Assembly: GCF_019429485.1 (NCBI RefSeq)
Contig: NZ_JAHXZN010000001.1
Span: 930,001-994,000 of the forward strand
Reading direction: 5' to 3'
From: Sphingomonas citri
GTDB taxonomy: Bacteria; Pseudomonadota; Alphaproteobacteria; Sphingomonadales; Sphingomonadaceae
Length of the DNA: 64,000 bases
Shown here: in pieces, positions 50,407 to 59,096 of the stretch
Position numbering within the stretch: the stretch's first letter is position 1
Layout of the letters: each line of letters opens with the position of its first letter
Notes under the pieces: model-generated
Told to the model about the DNA's origin: nothing
Seen by the model: only the letters and a program-made list of their open reading frames with translations
The model's database searches: none
Position numbers and translations under genes: made by a program

Positions 50407-53142
50407 TCACGCAGCGCCGTGGCAGTGCTTGTACTTGCGCCCTGAGCCGCATGGGCACGGCGCGTTACGGCTGACCTGCCCTTCCCAGCTCGACGGGTCA
50501 TCGCCCAGATCGGCGGCGGTCGGCTGCGGGATCTGGAGCGGCGGCAGCTGCGTCGTCACCAGCCCGAGCGTGCCGGCATCGATGTCGTTCGAATTGTCCT
50601 CTCCGGTGAACGGGTCGAAGTGGGTGGTGATGAAGTCGGGCAACTCGGGCAGCGGCGGCGGCTCCTGCATGCGGAACTGCGCATGCGCGATCGTCTTCGT
50701 CACGTCCTCGCGGATCGCGTCGAGCATGCGCTGGAAGAGGTTGAACGCCTCCTGCTTATACTCGTTGATCGGCGTCTTCTGCGCATAGGCGCGCAGGTGC
50801 ACCACCTGGCGCAGCGCGTCGAGCGTGGCGAGGTGCTCCTTCCAGTGATGGTCGAGGTTCTGCAACAGGATCGACTTCTCGACCTGGGTCCAGGTCTCCG
50901 GCTCGAGATCGGCCGACTTGCTCGCTACCGCGGCGTCCGCCTCGGCCTGGACACGCTCGGTGACGATCTCGGGGTCGATCGCGTCCTCCTTGAGCCACTC
51001 GTCGATCGGCGGCTCGAGGTTGAGGATATCGGCGAGCCGCGCCTTCATCCCCTCGATGTCCCACTGCTCGGGATAGGAGTTTGGCGGGCAGGCCTCGCCG
51101 ACGATCGCGTTGACCGTCTCGGCGCGCATGTCGCTCACCACCTCGCCGACGGTCTCGGCGTCCATGATGTCGGCGCGCTGCTCGTAGATCACCTTGCGCT
51201 GATCGTTCATCACGTCGTCATACTCGACGACCTGCTTGCGGATGTCGTAGTTGCGCGCCTCGACCTTCTTCTGCGCGGTCTCGATCGCCTTCGTCAGCCA
51301 CTTGCTGCCGATCGCCTCGCCGTCGGCAATGTTGCTGCGCATCATCTTGGCGAACAACGTGTCCGGCCCGAAGATGCGGAGCAGGTCGTCGTCGAGCGAC
51401 AGGTAGAAGCGGCTCAGACCGGGGTCGCCCTGACGCCCCGAGCGGCCGCGCAGCTGGTTGTCGATACGGCGACTCTCGTGCCGCTCGGTGGCGAGCACGA
51501 ACAGGCCGCCGGCCTCGAGTACCTTCTGCTTCTCGGCCCCGATCTCGGCGCGGATCTGCTCGATCGCCGCCTCGCGCTCGGGGCCCTCGGGCATGCCCGC
51601 CAGCTCGTCCTCGACGCGCATCTCGAGGTTGCCGCCCAGCTGGATGTCGGTGCCACGGCCCGCCATGTTGGTGGCGATCGTCACCGCGCCGAGCCGCCCC
51701 GCCTGCGCCACGATATGGGCCTCGCGCTCATGGTAACGTGCATTGAGGACCGAGTGATCGACTCCTTCCTGCCGCAGGAACTCGCTCAGCAACTCGGACT
51801 TCTCGATCGAGACGGTGCCGACCAGCACCGGTTGGCCGATCTCCGAATGCTCGCGGATCTTCTTGGCGATCGCGCGGAACTTGTCCTGCGTGTCCTTGTA
51901 GAACTCGTCTTCCTCGTCGACGCGGTGCACCGGCTTGTTGGTCGGGATGGTGACCACGTTCATCTTGTAGATGTCGTAGAACTCGGCCGCCTCGGTCGCG
52001 GCGGTGCCGGTCATCCCCGCCAGCTTGGGGTACATGCGGAAGTAATTCTGGAAGGTGATCGAGGCCATGGTCTGGTTCTCGGGCTCGATCTGCACGCCCT
52101 CCTTGGCCTCGACCGCCTGGTGCAGACCGTCCGACCAGCGGCGGCCGTCCATCATGCGCCCGGTGAACTCGTCGATGATGACGACCTTGCCGTCCTTGAC
52201 GATGTAATCGGTGTCGCGCTTGAACATGACATTCGCGCGCAGCGCCTGGTTGAGGTGGTGCACCACCTGGGTGTTCTCGAAGTCGTAGAGGTTGGCGCCC
52301 TGGAGCAGCCCGGCGGCCTCGAGCATGCGCTCGGCGCGCTCGGTACCGTCCTCGGTCAGCACGATGGTCTTCTGCTTCTCGTCCTTCTCGTAATCGTCGG
52401 GCGAGAGCTGCTTCACGATCGCGTCGACGCTGATGTACAGCTCGGACTTGTCGTCGGTCGGCCCCGAGATGATCAGCGGCGTGCGCGCCTCGTCGATCAG
52501 CACCGAGTCGACCTCGTCGACGATCGCCATCGCGAAGGCGCGCTGCACCATCTGCTGGCGCTCGTACTTCATGTTGTCGCGCAGATAGTCGAAGCCGAAC
52601 TCGTTGTTCGTGCCATAGGTGATGTCCGCGGCATAGGCGGCGCGGCGCTCCTCGTCGGTGAGGTTGGGCACGATCACGCCCGTGGTCAGCCCGAGGAAGC
52701 GGTAGACGCGCCCCATCCAGTCGGCGTCGCGGCTGGCGAGATAGTCGTTGACGGTGATGACGTGGACGCCGTCGCCCGGCAGTGCGTTGAGATAGGTGGC
52801 GAGCGTGGCGACGAGCGTCTTGCCCTCGCCGGTGCGCATCTCGGCGATCTCGCCGCGGTGGAGCACGATGCCGCCGATCATCTGCACGTCATAGTGGCGC
52901 TGGCCGAGCACGCGCTTGGCCGCCTCGCGCACCGTGGCGAAGGCCTCGGGCAGCAGCTGGTCGAGCGTTTCGCCGTTCGCCAGCCGCTCGCGGAAGCGGA
53001 CGGTCTGCTGCGCGAGCGTGTCGTCGTCCATCGCCTGCAGCGTCGGCTCGAACGACGCGATCTTGGCGAGAATCGGGTTGAGCGACTTGACGTAGCGGTC
53101 GTTGGACGAACCGAAGAGGGTCTTGGCAATGCCGCCGAACAT
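50407..53142 (-). CDS. secA: preprotein translocase ATPase SecA
   Basis: Motor of the Sec pathway, 911 residues. Walker A is MRTGEGKT (102-109), the DEAD-like Walker B is [20 protein letters not shown] (near 209-228), the preprotein-crosslinking domain follows, and NBD2 contains [15 protein letters not shown] and [13 protein letters not shown]. The helical scaffold comes next, and the C-terminal zinc finger [14 protein letters not shown] binds SecB and lipids. A linker of about 70 residues with low conservation precedes the zinc site. All essential elements are present. It is monocistronic, with a divergent small gene and argJ beyond its start. Confidence 0.97.
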   Translation of the reverse strand: MFGGIAKTLFGSSNDRYVKSLNPILAKIASFEPTLQAMDDDTLAQQTVRFRERLANGETLDQLLPEAFATVREAAKRVLGQRHYDVQMIGGIVLHRGEIAEMRTGEGKTLVATLATYLNALPGDGVHVITVNDYLASRDADWMGRVYRFLGLTTGVIVPNLTDEERRAAYAADITYGTNNEFGFDYLRDNMKYERQQMVQRAFAMAIVDEVDSVLIDEARTPLIISGPTDDKSELYISVDAIVKQLSPDDYEKDEKQKTIVLTEDGTERAERMLEAAGLLQGANLYDFENTQVVHHLNQALRANVMFKRDTDYIVKDGKVVIIDEFTGRMMDGRRWSDGLHQAVEAKEGVQIEPENQTMASITFQNYFRMYPKLAGMTGTAATEAAEFYDIYKMNVVTIPTNKPVHRVDEEDEFYKDTQDKFRAIAKKIREHSEIGQPVLVGTVSIEKSELLSEFLRQEGVDHSVLNARYHEREAHIVAQAGRLGAVTIATNMAGRGTDIQLGGNLEMRVEDELAGMPEGPEREAAIEQIRAEIGAEKQKVLEAGGLFVLATERHESRRIDNQLRGRSGRQGDPGLSRFYLSLDDDLLRIFGPDTLFAKMMRSNIADGEAIGSKWLTKAIETAQKKVEARNYDIRKQVVEYDDVMNDQRKVIYEQRADIMDAETVGEVVSDMRAETVNAIVGEACPPNSYPEQWDIEGMKARLADILNLEPPIDEWLKEDAIDPEIVTERVQAEADAAVASKSADLEPETWTQVEKSILLQNLDHHWKEHLATLDALRQVVHLRAYAQKTPINEYKQEAFNLFQRMLDAIREDVTKTIAHAQFRMQEPPPLPELPDFITTHFDPFTGEDNSNDIDAGTLGLVTTQLPPLQIPQPTAADLGDDPSSWEGQVSRNAPCPCGSGRKYKHCHGAA

Positions 53143-53232
53143 GGGCCTGATCCTGTATGGGAGCGCGCCGCGGCGCCGTTGGTCGGCGCGCGCACGCTGG
53201 TCTGATAGGGGAGAGCGGGAAGCGGCGCGACG

Positions 53233-53499
53233 CTAGACGCGCCGACGGCCCGCGAAGATCGGCTCGCGCGCGGCTAGCGCGAGCGCAGCCATGCGCGGTG
53301 CTGCGGCGCTCGCGATCAGCCCGGCGAGCGCCTGCCGCGGGCGCACCGCGACGCGCCGCGCCGCGGACACGATCGCGGCAGCACGCGCCTGCTGCGCCAC
53401 GGCCTGTGGCGGTGCCGCCTGACGCGCGCTCGCTCCCACGCCGGTCAGCGCGGACAGCAGGGCCGAGAGGAGCAGCAACAGGTTCACGTGGCTGGACAT
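53233..53499 (-). CDS. small predicted secreted or membrane protein (88 aa)
   Basis: Unrecognised. From ATG 53499 it reads MSSHVNLLLLLSALLSALTG, a hydrophobic leader that could be a signal peptide or a membrane anchor. It is followed by an alanine/arginine-rich mature part (QARAAAIVSAARRVAVRPRQ) ending FAGRRRV. The frame continues upstream to 53583, but that extension lacks a ribosome site; no clear one exists for 53499 either. It lies upstream of secA on the same strand, divergent from argJ. It may be a chance frame in GC-rich DNA; the organised leader is the only positive evidence. Confidence 0.45.
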   Translation of the reverse strand: MSSHVNLLLLLSALLSALTGVGASARQAAPPQAVAQQARAAAIVSAARRVAVRPRQALAGLIASAAAPRMAALALAAREPIFAGRRRV

Positions 53500-53655
53500 A
53501 AGACGAGACGATCCGCGCGTCCACCGGCGCATGGCCGCGTCAACCATCAATTTGGCCAGGGTCGCCCCGCGACCGGAGTGCACGGTGAGCCGTTGTCATC
53601 GACAGCTCTCACCTGAGCCCTTTGCGTGCTTCCACACCGCGCCTAAGAGGGCGCC

Positions 53656-54882
53656 ATGTCGACGTCCACCTCCCCGCTCGCCACTCCCTTCCCCGATATG
53701 GCGAGCGTCGCCGGGGTGACGCTCCGGGTTGCGCGCGCACACTATAAGACGTGGGACCGCACCGACCTCACGCTCGCCGAGCTCGCGCCGGGCACCACCG
53801 TCGCTGGCGTGCTCACCCGCTCCAAATGCCCCTCGCCCGAGGTGGAATGGTGCCGTGCCGCGCTGGTGCTCGGGCAGGCGCGCGCGCTGGTGGTCAACGC
53901 CGGCAACTCGAACGCCTTCACCGGGCACCGCGGGCGCGCCGCGGTGGAGGCGATCGCGGCGCAGGCGGCGGCACAGCTCGGCTGCCAGCCGTCGGACGTG
54001 TTCGTCGCCTCCACCGGCGTGATCGGTGTGCCGCTGCCGATCGACAAGGCGCAGGCCGGCGTCGCTGCCGCCTTCGCCGCGCCGGAGGCGGGCTGGCGCG
54101 ATGCCGCCGAGACGATCGGCACCACCGACACCTACCCCAAGGGCGCGAGCGCGACCGCGGTGGTCGACGGGCGCACCGTGACGATCGCGGCGATCATCAA
54201 GGGATCGGGCATGATCGCGCCCGACATGGCGACGATGCTCGGCTTCGTCTTCACCGACGCCGCGGTGGAGGCGCCCTTCCTCCAGGCCGCGCTCGCCGCG
54301 GCGAACGCGCGCACCTTCTCGTGCATCACGGTCGACGGCGACACCTCGACAAGCGACACGGTGCTCGCCTTCGCCACCGGGGCGGCGGGTAACACGCCGC
54401 TGGCCGACGACGACAGCTCGGGCGCCGACGCCTTCCGCGCCGCGCTCGCCGACGTTTGCCGCCAGCTCGCGCTGCTGGTGGTGCGCGACGGCGAGGGCGC
54501 GACCAAACTGATCGAGGTGACGGTCGAGGGTGCGGAAAGCGACACTTCTGCGCACCGGATCGCGCTGTCGATCGCCAACTCGCCGCTGGTGAAGACCGCG
54601 ATCGCGGGCGAGGACGCCAATTGGGGCCGCGTCGTCATGGCAGTGGGCAAGGCGGGCGAGCCGGCCGAGCGCGACAGACTGTCGATCCTTTTCGGCGCCA
54701 CTCGGGTGGCGCGCGACGGGCTCGCGGTTGAGGGCTATGACGAGGCGCCGGTCGCGGCGCATCTGAAGGGTCAGGAGGTCCAGATCGGGGTCGATCTCGG
54801 GCTCGGCGAGGGTCGCGCCACCGTGTGGACCTGCGACCTGACGCATGGTTACATCTCGATCAACGCGGATTATCGCAGCTGA
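53656..54882 (+). CDS. argJ: bifunctional ornithine acetyltransferase/N-acetylglutamate synthase
   Basis: ArgJ (408 residues) recycles the acetyl group in arginine biosynthesis, transferring it from acetylornithine to glutamate. The self-cleavage site is intact, with Thr193 in KGSGMIAPDMATMLGF as the nucleophile at the new beta-subunit N-terminus. Also visible are VVNAGNSNAFTGHRG, VFVASTGVIGVPLP, SCITVDGDTSTSDTV and the closing TCDLTHGYISINADYRS. A GAGGG ribosome site precedes the ATG. It stands alone between the small secA-proximal gene and a palindromic element. Confidence 0.96.
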   Translation: MSTSTSPLATPFPDMASVAGVTLRVARAHYKTWDRTDLTLAELAPGTTVAGVLTRSKCPSPEVEWCRAALVLGQARALVVNAGNSNAFTGHRGRAAVEAIAAQAAAQLGCQPSDVFVASTGVIGVPLPIDKAQAGVAAAFAAPEAGWRDAAETIGTTDTYPKGASATAVVDGRTVTIAAIIKGSGMIAPDMATMLGFVFTDAAVEAPFLQAALAAANARTFSCITVDGDTSTSDTVLAFATGAAGNTPLADDDSSGADAFRAALADVCRQLALLVVRDGEGATKLIEVTVEGAESDTSAHRIALSIANSPLVKTAIAGEDANWGRVVMAVGKAGEPAERDRLSILFGATRVARDGLAVEGYDEAPVAAHLKGQEVQIGVDLGLGEGRATVWTCDLTHGYISINADYRS

Positions 54883-54971
54883 GGCGGCGCCGCGGCCGCG
54901 CCGAGATTGGATCGTAGCGCCCACAAGGCGGCGTTTGAGGTCGCGTCATCGAGATCTCGCGCCGCCACATT

Positions 54972-55067
54972 CGTCATCCCGGGCTTGCCCCGGGAACCGC
55001 CGCACCGCGAACGATCAAGGCGTTGCTTTCGCGGAACCGTGGATCCCGGTCCGACCTCGGGATGACG
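54972..55067. repeat. palindromic intergenic element, family A (copy 7)
   Basis: CGTCATCCCGGGCTTGCCCC and GGGAACCGCCGCACCGCG on the left, with GCGGAACCGTGGATCCCGG and CCTCGGGATGACG on the right; about 96 bp. It sits in the convergent gap between argJ and the GH2 gene. Confidence 0.78.
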
Positions 55068-55131
55068 ATGGTGGAAGGCGCCGCGTCGACCGGGCGACGA
55101 CACCCTGTCGGGAAGCGCTCGGGCAGGCCAC

Positions 55132-58017
55132 TCAATCCGCGCCGAGCGTCACGGTGCCAGCAATCCCCGCGGGCGCCTCGCCCTTCACGAGCAGCAGCAC
55201 GACCCGCTCGCCGTGCCCTGCCGGCACCCGCGCCTCGATCGCACCCGGCGCCGCGTCGCGCTTGGTCGCGATCGGGCGACCGTCGACGAGCAGCTCGGCG
55301 CGACCCGCGACCGACTCGAAGCGGATGATCCCGCCTTCCGCGCCGACCCGGCGCCACGGCCGCACCACCGTGCGCCACGCATGCCAGTCTGCGCCCGCCT
55401 CGCCGGGCACCAGCGCGCCGGGGCGGACGAACGCCCAGCTGTTGTTGTCGCCGTCGGGCGGCGCGGCGTCCGCGGCGGGGCGCTCGCGCGAGGCGGGAGA
55501 GCGGCGCCACTCGGCGAGCGGCTGGGCGCGGCGCTGCTCGGGCCAGTTGGCCGGCTGCGCGACCGCGCGCCGGTCGATCGTCGCGCGCGCGCTTCGAAGC
55601 CCCGGCGCGGTCGCGGTCAGGGTCACCGCACCGCCGCCCGCTGCCGCGCGCACGATCACCTGCGCCAGCCCGTTGAACAGGCTGCGCGAGTCACCCTGCT
55701 CGGGTTCGTGACTGTTGGGATCGCCGTTGCCCAGGCCGATGATCTCGGCACCGCCCACGCCGAAGCGCACCGGGAGGTTGGCGGTGGGCACGTGGCGACC
55801 GCGCGAGTCGATCGCGTCGACCGTCACCGGCAGCGCGTCCTCGCCATCGCCCAGCATCACGAGCCGCGACGGCGTGAGCCGCAGCGCCACCGGCGCGCCC
55901 GCGGTCTCGTGCGCAGCCCGCGCCACCTCGCGCCCGCCGCGCCGCGCCACCGCCTCGATCCGGCCGGGCGCGTACGGCACGTACCACTCGTTGCCCATGA
56001 TCCGGTTGACGGGCTGCGTGCCGAGCGCGCGGCCGTTGAGCGTCAGTGTCACCTCCTCGGCGTTGCTCATCACCAGCACGCGGACGGATTGGCCCTGCCG
56101 TCCCGGCCAGGTCCAGTGCGGCGTGATCGACACCACTGCGGCGTCGTCAACCCAGTGCGCGCGATGCACGTCATAGGCGGTCTTGGGAAAGCCGCAGAGG
56201 TCCATGATGCCGAAGAAGCTTGAGATCGTCGGCCAGGCGTAGGGCGTCGGCTCGCCGTGATAATCGAAGCCGGTCCACGTGAAGCCGCCCGCGACGAAGC
56301 GCCGCTCCGCGATCGCACGCCAGGTCGCCCGGTGCGTCCCGCCCCAGCTCGCCGCCTCGTCGTCGTAGGAGGAGATGACGTGGCGCGCGCGGTCGCTGGC
56401 ATAAGCGCCGCGCGTCTCGAACGCGCTGGTGTCCTCCGAGCTGGTCATCGGGCGCGTCGGGAAGAGCCGGTGGAACCGGTCATAGTCGCCCTGATAATAG
56501 TTGAACCCGGTGACGTCGACGACGCTCGACACGCTGTCGGGCTCGAAGAAGGCGCCGTTCATCGCCGCGGTCACCGGCCGGCTGTCGTCGAGCGCGCGGA
56601 CCGCATGCGCCATCCGCCGGACCATCTCGACTCCCGCAGGCGTGCCCTGCATCGGTTCCTCGTTGAACACCGACCAGAGGATCACCGAGGGATGGTTGCG
56701 GTCGCGCCGCACCAGCCAGCGTAGCTGCGCCATATAGTCGGGCGCGGGGTTGAACTGCCGGTTCTCGTCCATGACGAGGAAGCCCAGCTCGTCGCACAGG
56801 TCGAGGAACTCGCCCGCGGGGGCATTGTGCGAGCAGCGGATCGCGTTGCAGCCGATCGCTTTCAGCCGCTCGAGCCGCCAGCGATGCAGCGCGTCGGGCA
56901 CGGCGGTCCCGACCCCGGCGTGGTCCTGGTGAAGGCAGACGCCCTTCAGCTTCACCGGCCGGTCGTTCAGGAAGAAGCCTTGGTCGGCGTCGAAGCGCGC
57001 GGTGCGGAAGCCGATCCGGGTGCGGCGCTCGTCGGCGATGCCCCCACCGGTGACGCGGGTGACGACGGTGTAGAGCGTCGGCCGCTCGACCGACCATGAT
57101 AGCGGCGCCCCGGCCGCGAGCGACAGGCGCGCCTCCGTCTCGTCGAGCGCGGTGACGGTCGCCTCGGTACCGCCGCGTGCCACCTCGCGCCCGTCGGGAT
57201 CGAGCAGCCGCGCCTCGACCCGCACCGAGCGGTCCTCGCGCGCGACGCTGGTGAGCGTCACCGCCACCGGCACGTGCCACGCGCCGTCCGCGCCGCGGCG
57301 CGGATCACAATGGACGCCGTCGCTCGCGATCGAGACCGGCGGGCGGCGCACCAGCCAGGCGTGCCGGTAGAGCCCCGCGCCCTCGTACCACCAACCCTCC
57401 ATCGCCTCGGCGTCGACGCGGATCGCGACGGTGTTGAGCTCGTCGCCGAAGCGCGCGAACGGGGTCAGGTCGACGTAGACGCTGGTGTAGCCCGACCAAT
57501 GGTGCGCCACGACGCTGCCGTTGACCCAGATCGTCGCGTTGGTGGCGATGCCGTCGAAGTGCAGCTCCCAACGCTGCCCGCGGTCGCCCTCGTCGAGCGC
57601 GAAGTGGCGGCGGTACCAGCCGATCCCGCGCGGACGATAGCCCTGCGCGACATTGGCGCTTGCGACGAACGGCTGCGCCGACGCCCAGTCGTGCGGCAGG
57701 CGGACGCGCTGCCAGTCGCTGTCGTCATAGTCGATCGCCGCCGCGCCCTGTGCGTTGCCCGCCTTGACGCTCAGATAGGTGGCATTGTGCGTGTCGAGCC
57801 GCGGCGGCGCGACGTCGCCCTCGTGGAACAGCCAGCCGCGCTCGAGCCGCACCCGCGTGGTATCGCCGACGAAGGCGGGCGGCGGCAACGCGTCGGTTGG
57901 CGCGGGCATCGGCAGCCCGTCGCCGGCAGAACGGCGCGCCGCCGGCGCCGCAGCGAGCGGCGCGCCAGCGACCGTCGCGAACGCGGCGGTACCGCGCAGC
58001 AGGTCACGCCGCAGCAT
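55132..58017 (-). CDS. GH2-family beta-galactosidase-like enzyme, Tat-type signal
   Basis: A 961-residue exported glycosidase. The N-terminus MLRRDLLRGTAAFATVAGAP carries twin arginines and a hydrophobic core, a plausible Tat signal. GH2 sugar-binding (about 55-230), immunoglobulin-like (about 235-345) and TIM-barrel (about 345-620) domains follow. The acid/base Glu is in HPSVILWSVFNEEP (near 452) and the nucleophile Glu in MTSSEDTSAFE (near 527). GFTWTGFDYHGEPTPYAWPTISSFFGIMD and C-terminal DUF4982-like and beta-sandwich domains place it with GH2 beta-galactosidases of glycan-degrading bacteria. The start overlaps the GntR regulator stop by one base (TGATG), so they are one operon. The exact glycan is unknown. 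Confidence 0.87.
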   Translation of the reverse strand: MLRRDLLRGTAAFATVAGAPLAAAPAARRSAGDGLPMPAPTDALPPPAFVGDTTRVRLERGWLFHEGDVAPPRLDTHNATYLSVKAGNAQGAAAIDYDDSDWQRVRLPHDWASAQPFVASANVAQGYRPRGIGWYRRHFALDEGDRGQRWELHFDGIATNATIWVNGSVVAHHWSGYTSVYVDLTPFARFGDELNTVAIRVDAEAMEGWWYEGAGLYRHAWLVRRPPVSIASDGVHCDPRRGADGAWHVPVAVTLTSVAREDRSVRVEARLLDPDGREVARGGTEATVTALDETEARLSLAAGAPLSWSVERPTLYTVVTRVTGGGIADERRTRIGFRTARFDADQGFFLNDRPVKLKGVCLHQDHAGVGTAVPDALHRWRLERLKAIGCNAIRCSHNAPAGEFLDLCDELGFLVMDENRQFNPAPDYMAQLRWLVRRDRNHPSVILWSVFNEEPMQGTPAGVEMVRRMAHAVRALDDSRPVTAAMNGAFFEPDSVSSVVDVTGFNYYQGDYDRFHRLFPTRPMTSSEDTSAFETRGAYASDRARHVISSYDDEAASWGGTHRATWRAIAERRFVAGGFTWTGFDYHGEPTPYAWPTISSFFGIMDLCGFPKTAYDVHRAHWVDDAAVVSITPHWTWPGRQGQSVRVLVMSNAEEVTLTLNGRALGTQPVNRIMGNEWYVPYAPGRIEAVARRGGREVARAAHETAGAPVALRLTPSRLVMLGDGEDALPVTVDAIDSRGRHVPTANLPVRFGVGGAEIIGLGNGDPNSHEPEQGDSRSLFNGLAQVIVRAAAGGGAVTLTATAPGLRSARATIDRRAVAQPANWPEQRRAQPLAEWRRSPASRERPAADAAPPDGDNNSWAFVRPGALVPGEAGADWHAWRTVVRPWRRVGAEGGIIRFESVAGRAELLVDGRPIATKRDAAPGAIEARVPAGHGERVVLLLVKGEAPAGIAGTVTLGAD

Positions 58018-58754
58018 CAGAGATCGGACAGTTCGGCCACGAAGTCGTACGCGTCGCCGCGATAGTAAGAGCGGGTGAACTCCACCGCGCGCCCGTCGCG
58101 CAGGAAGCCCCGCCGCTCGATCAGCAGCCCGGCATGGCCCGACTCGACACCCAGCATGCGCGCGTGCTCGCCGCCGAACGGCACCGCGCGCAGCCGCTGC
58201 AACGCGCGCGCCGGCCGGCTGCCCGCCGTCTGTAGCGCGGTGTAGAGCGAGTCCCCCACCGCCTCGGCCGAGGGCAGGCAATAGCCCGCGATCGTCGACA
58301 GTTCGAGCGCCATCGGCTCGTCGTCGGCGCTGCGCAGCCGGTGGAAGCGGTACACCGCCGCGCCGGGCGACAGGCCGAGCGCCATCGATTCCTCCGGGCT
58401 CACCGTCCCCGCGGCGCGCAGGATCCACTGGCTCGACGCGGTCTTGCCGCGCGCCGCCATGTCCTCGGTGAAGGAGGACAATTTGGAGAAGCTCTTCTCG
58501 ACGCGTCCCGCGACGAAGGTGCCCGCGCCACGCCGTCGGGTAAGCAGTCCCTCCTCGACCAGGCCGCCGATCGCCTTGCGCACCGTGATACGCGACACGT
58601 CATATTCCACCGCGAGGTCGCGCTCGGCCGGGATGGCGTCGCCCTGCTGGAGCTTGCCGCCGCCGATCCCGTCGCGGATGACCTGTTGTAGCTGGAGGTA
58701 GAGTGGCGCCGCATTGCCCCGCCGGAACTTTCCGATCTCCTCGGCGAACCCCAT
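58017..58754 (-). CDS. GntR-family regulator with UTRA domain (HutC/NagR type)
   Basis: A 245-residue repressor-like protein. The winged-helix DNA-binding domain spans about residues 12-80, with EYDVSRITVRKAIGGLVEEGLLTRRRGAGTFV as recognition helix and wing. A UTRA effector domain follows (about 95-240; ending EFTRSYYRGDAYDFVAEL), the arrangement of HutC/NagR proteins that bind sugar phosphates or small acids. ATG 58754 has a GGGGAGAAGA ribosome site; the longer open frame upstream is rejected. It is co-transcribed with the GH2 gene and divergent from the TonB receptor, so it is the obvious candidate regulator of the locus. Confidence 0.92.
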   Translation of the reverse strand: MGFAEEIGKFRRGNAAPLYLQLQQVIRDGIGGGKLQQGDAIPAERDLAVEYDVSRITVRKAIGGLVEEGLLTRRRGAGTFVAGRVEKSFSKLSSFTEDMAARGKTASSQWILRAAGTVSPEESMALGLSPGAAVYRFHRLRSADDEPMALELSTIAGYCLPSAEAVGDSLYTALQTAGSRPARALQRLRAVPFGGEHARMLGVESGHAGLLIERRGFLRDGRAVEFTRSYYRGDAYDFVAELSDL

Positions 58755-58846
58755 TCTCTTCTCCCCCCTGCCGGCCGATCGTCGCCGGATCACCGCAGCG
58801 TACCGGAACCGGTCCACCGCCACAATCACTGCGATCCCATCGATAG

Positions 58847-58990
58847 AACCACTTAGTGCCGGCCCGATCGCGCCACCCGACACCCGGGCAAGATCGGGAA
58901 ACCCAACACCCTCCGACACTTAATGGAACGTGCACGGCACGTAACCAAAGTGCAATTTTTTGTCGCTTGATTGGTATACTTTGGTTATAC
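58847..58990. promoter_or_regulatory. divergent promoter/operator region of the glycan locus
   Basis: The AT-richer centre of the 342-bp gap between the GntR gene and the TonB receptor gene. TAACCAAAGT (58942-58951) and ACTTTGGTTA (58978-58987) are a perfect 10-bp inverted repeat with a 26-bp spacer. Direct TTGGT boxes occur at 58971-58975 and 58981-58985, one helical turn apart. AACCACTTAGTGC at 58847-58859, containing the palindrome CACTTAGTG, resembles the same half-site. TATACT at 58975-58980 looks like a -10 box within the boxes. These are probable GntR binding sites; binding itself is inferred. Confidence 0.55.
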
Positions 58991-59096
58991 GATGCTGGAA
59001 TCGCAGAGCGGGATCAACCCGACGTGCGGTCGCGGGGCGAATACGGCTTTTCACATCGGGCGAGCGGTCAGGGCCGGGTCGCCCAAAGGGGAGAAT

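Noticed and set aside
50620..53205. 861-codon open frame antisense to secA
   Set aside because: Mirror frame of a GC-rich real gene; composition is Arg/Leu/Val/His noise and the sense strand encodes complete SecA.
58017..58428. N-terminal extension of the GH2 frame into the regulator gene
   Set aside because: The extension is out-of-frame translation of the GntR coding region; the Tat-type leader at 58017 marks the real start.
58971..59096. 42-residue N-terminal extension of the TonB receptor
   Set aside because: A strong ribosome site and signal peptide place the start at 59097, and the extension covers the presumed promoter.
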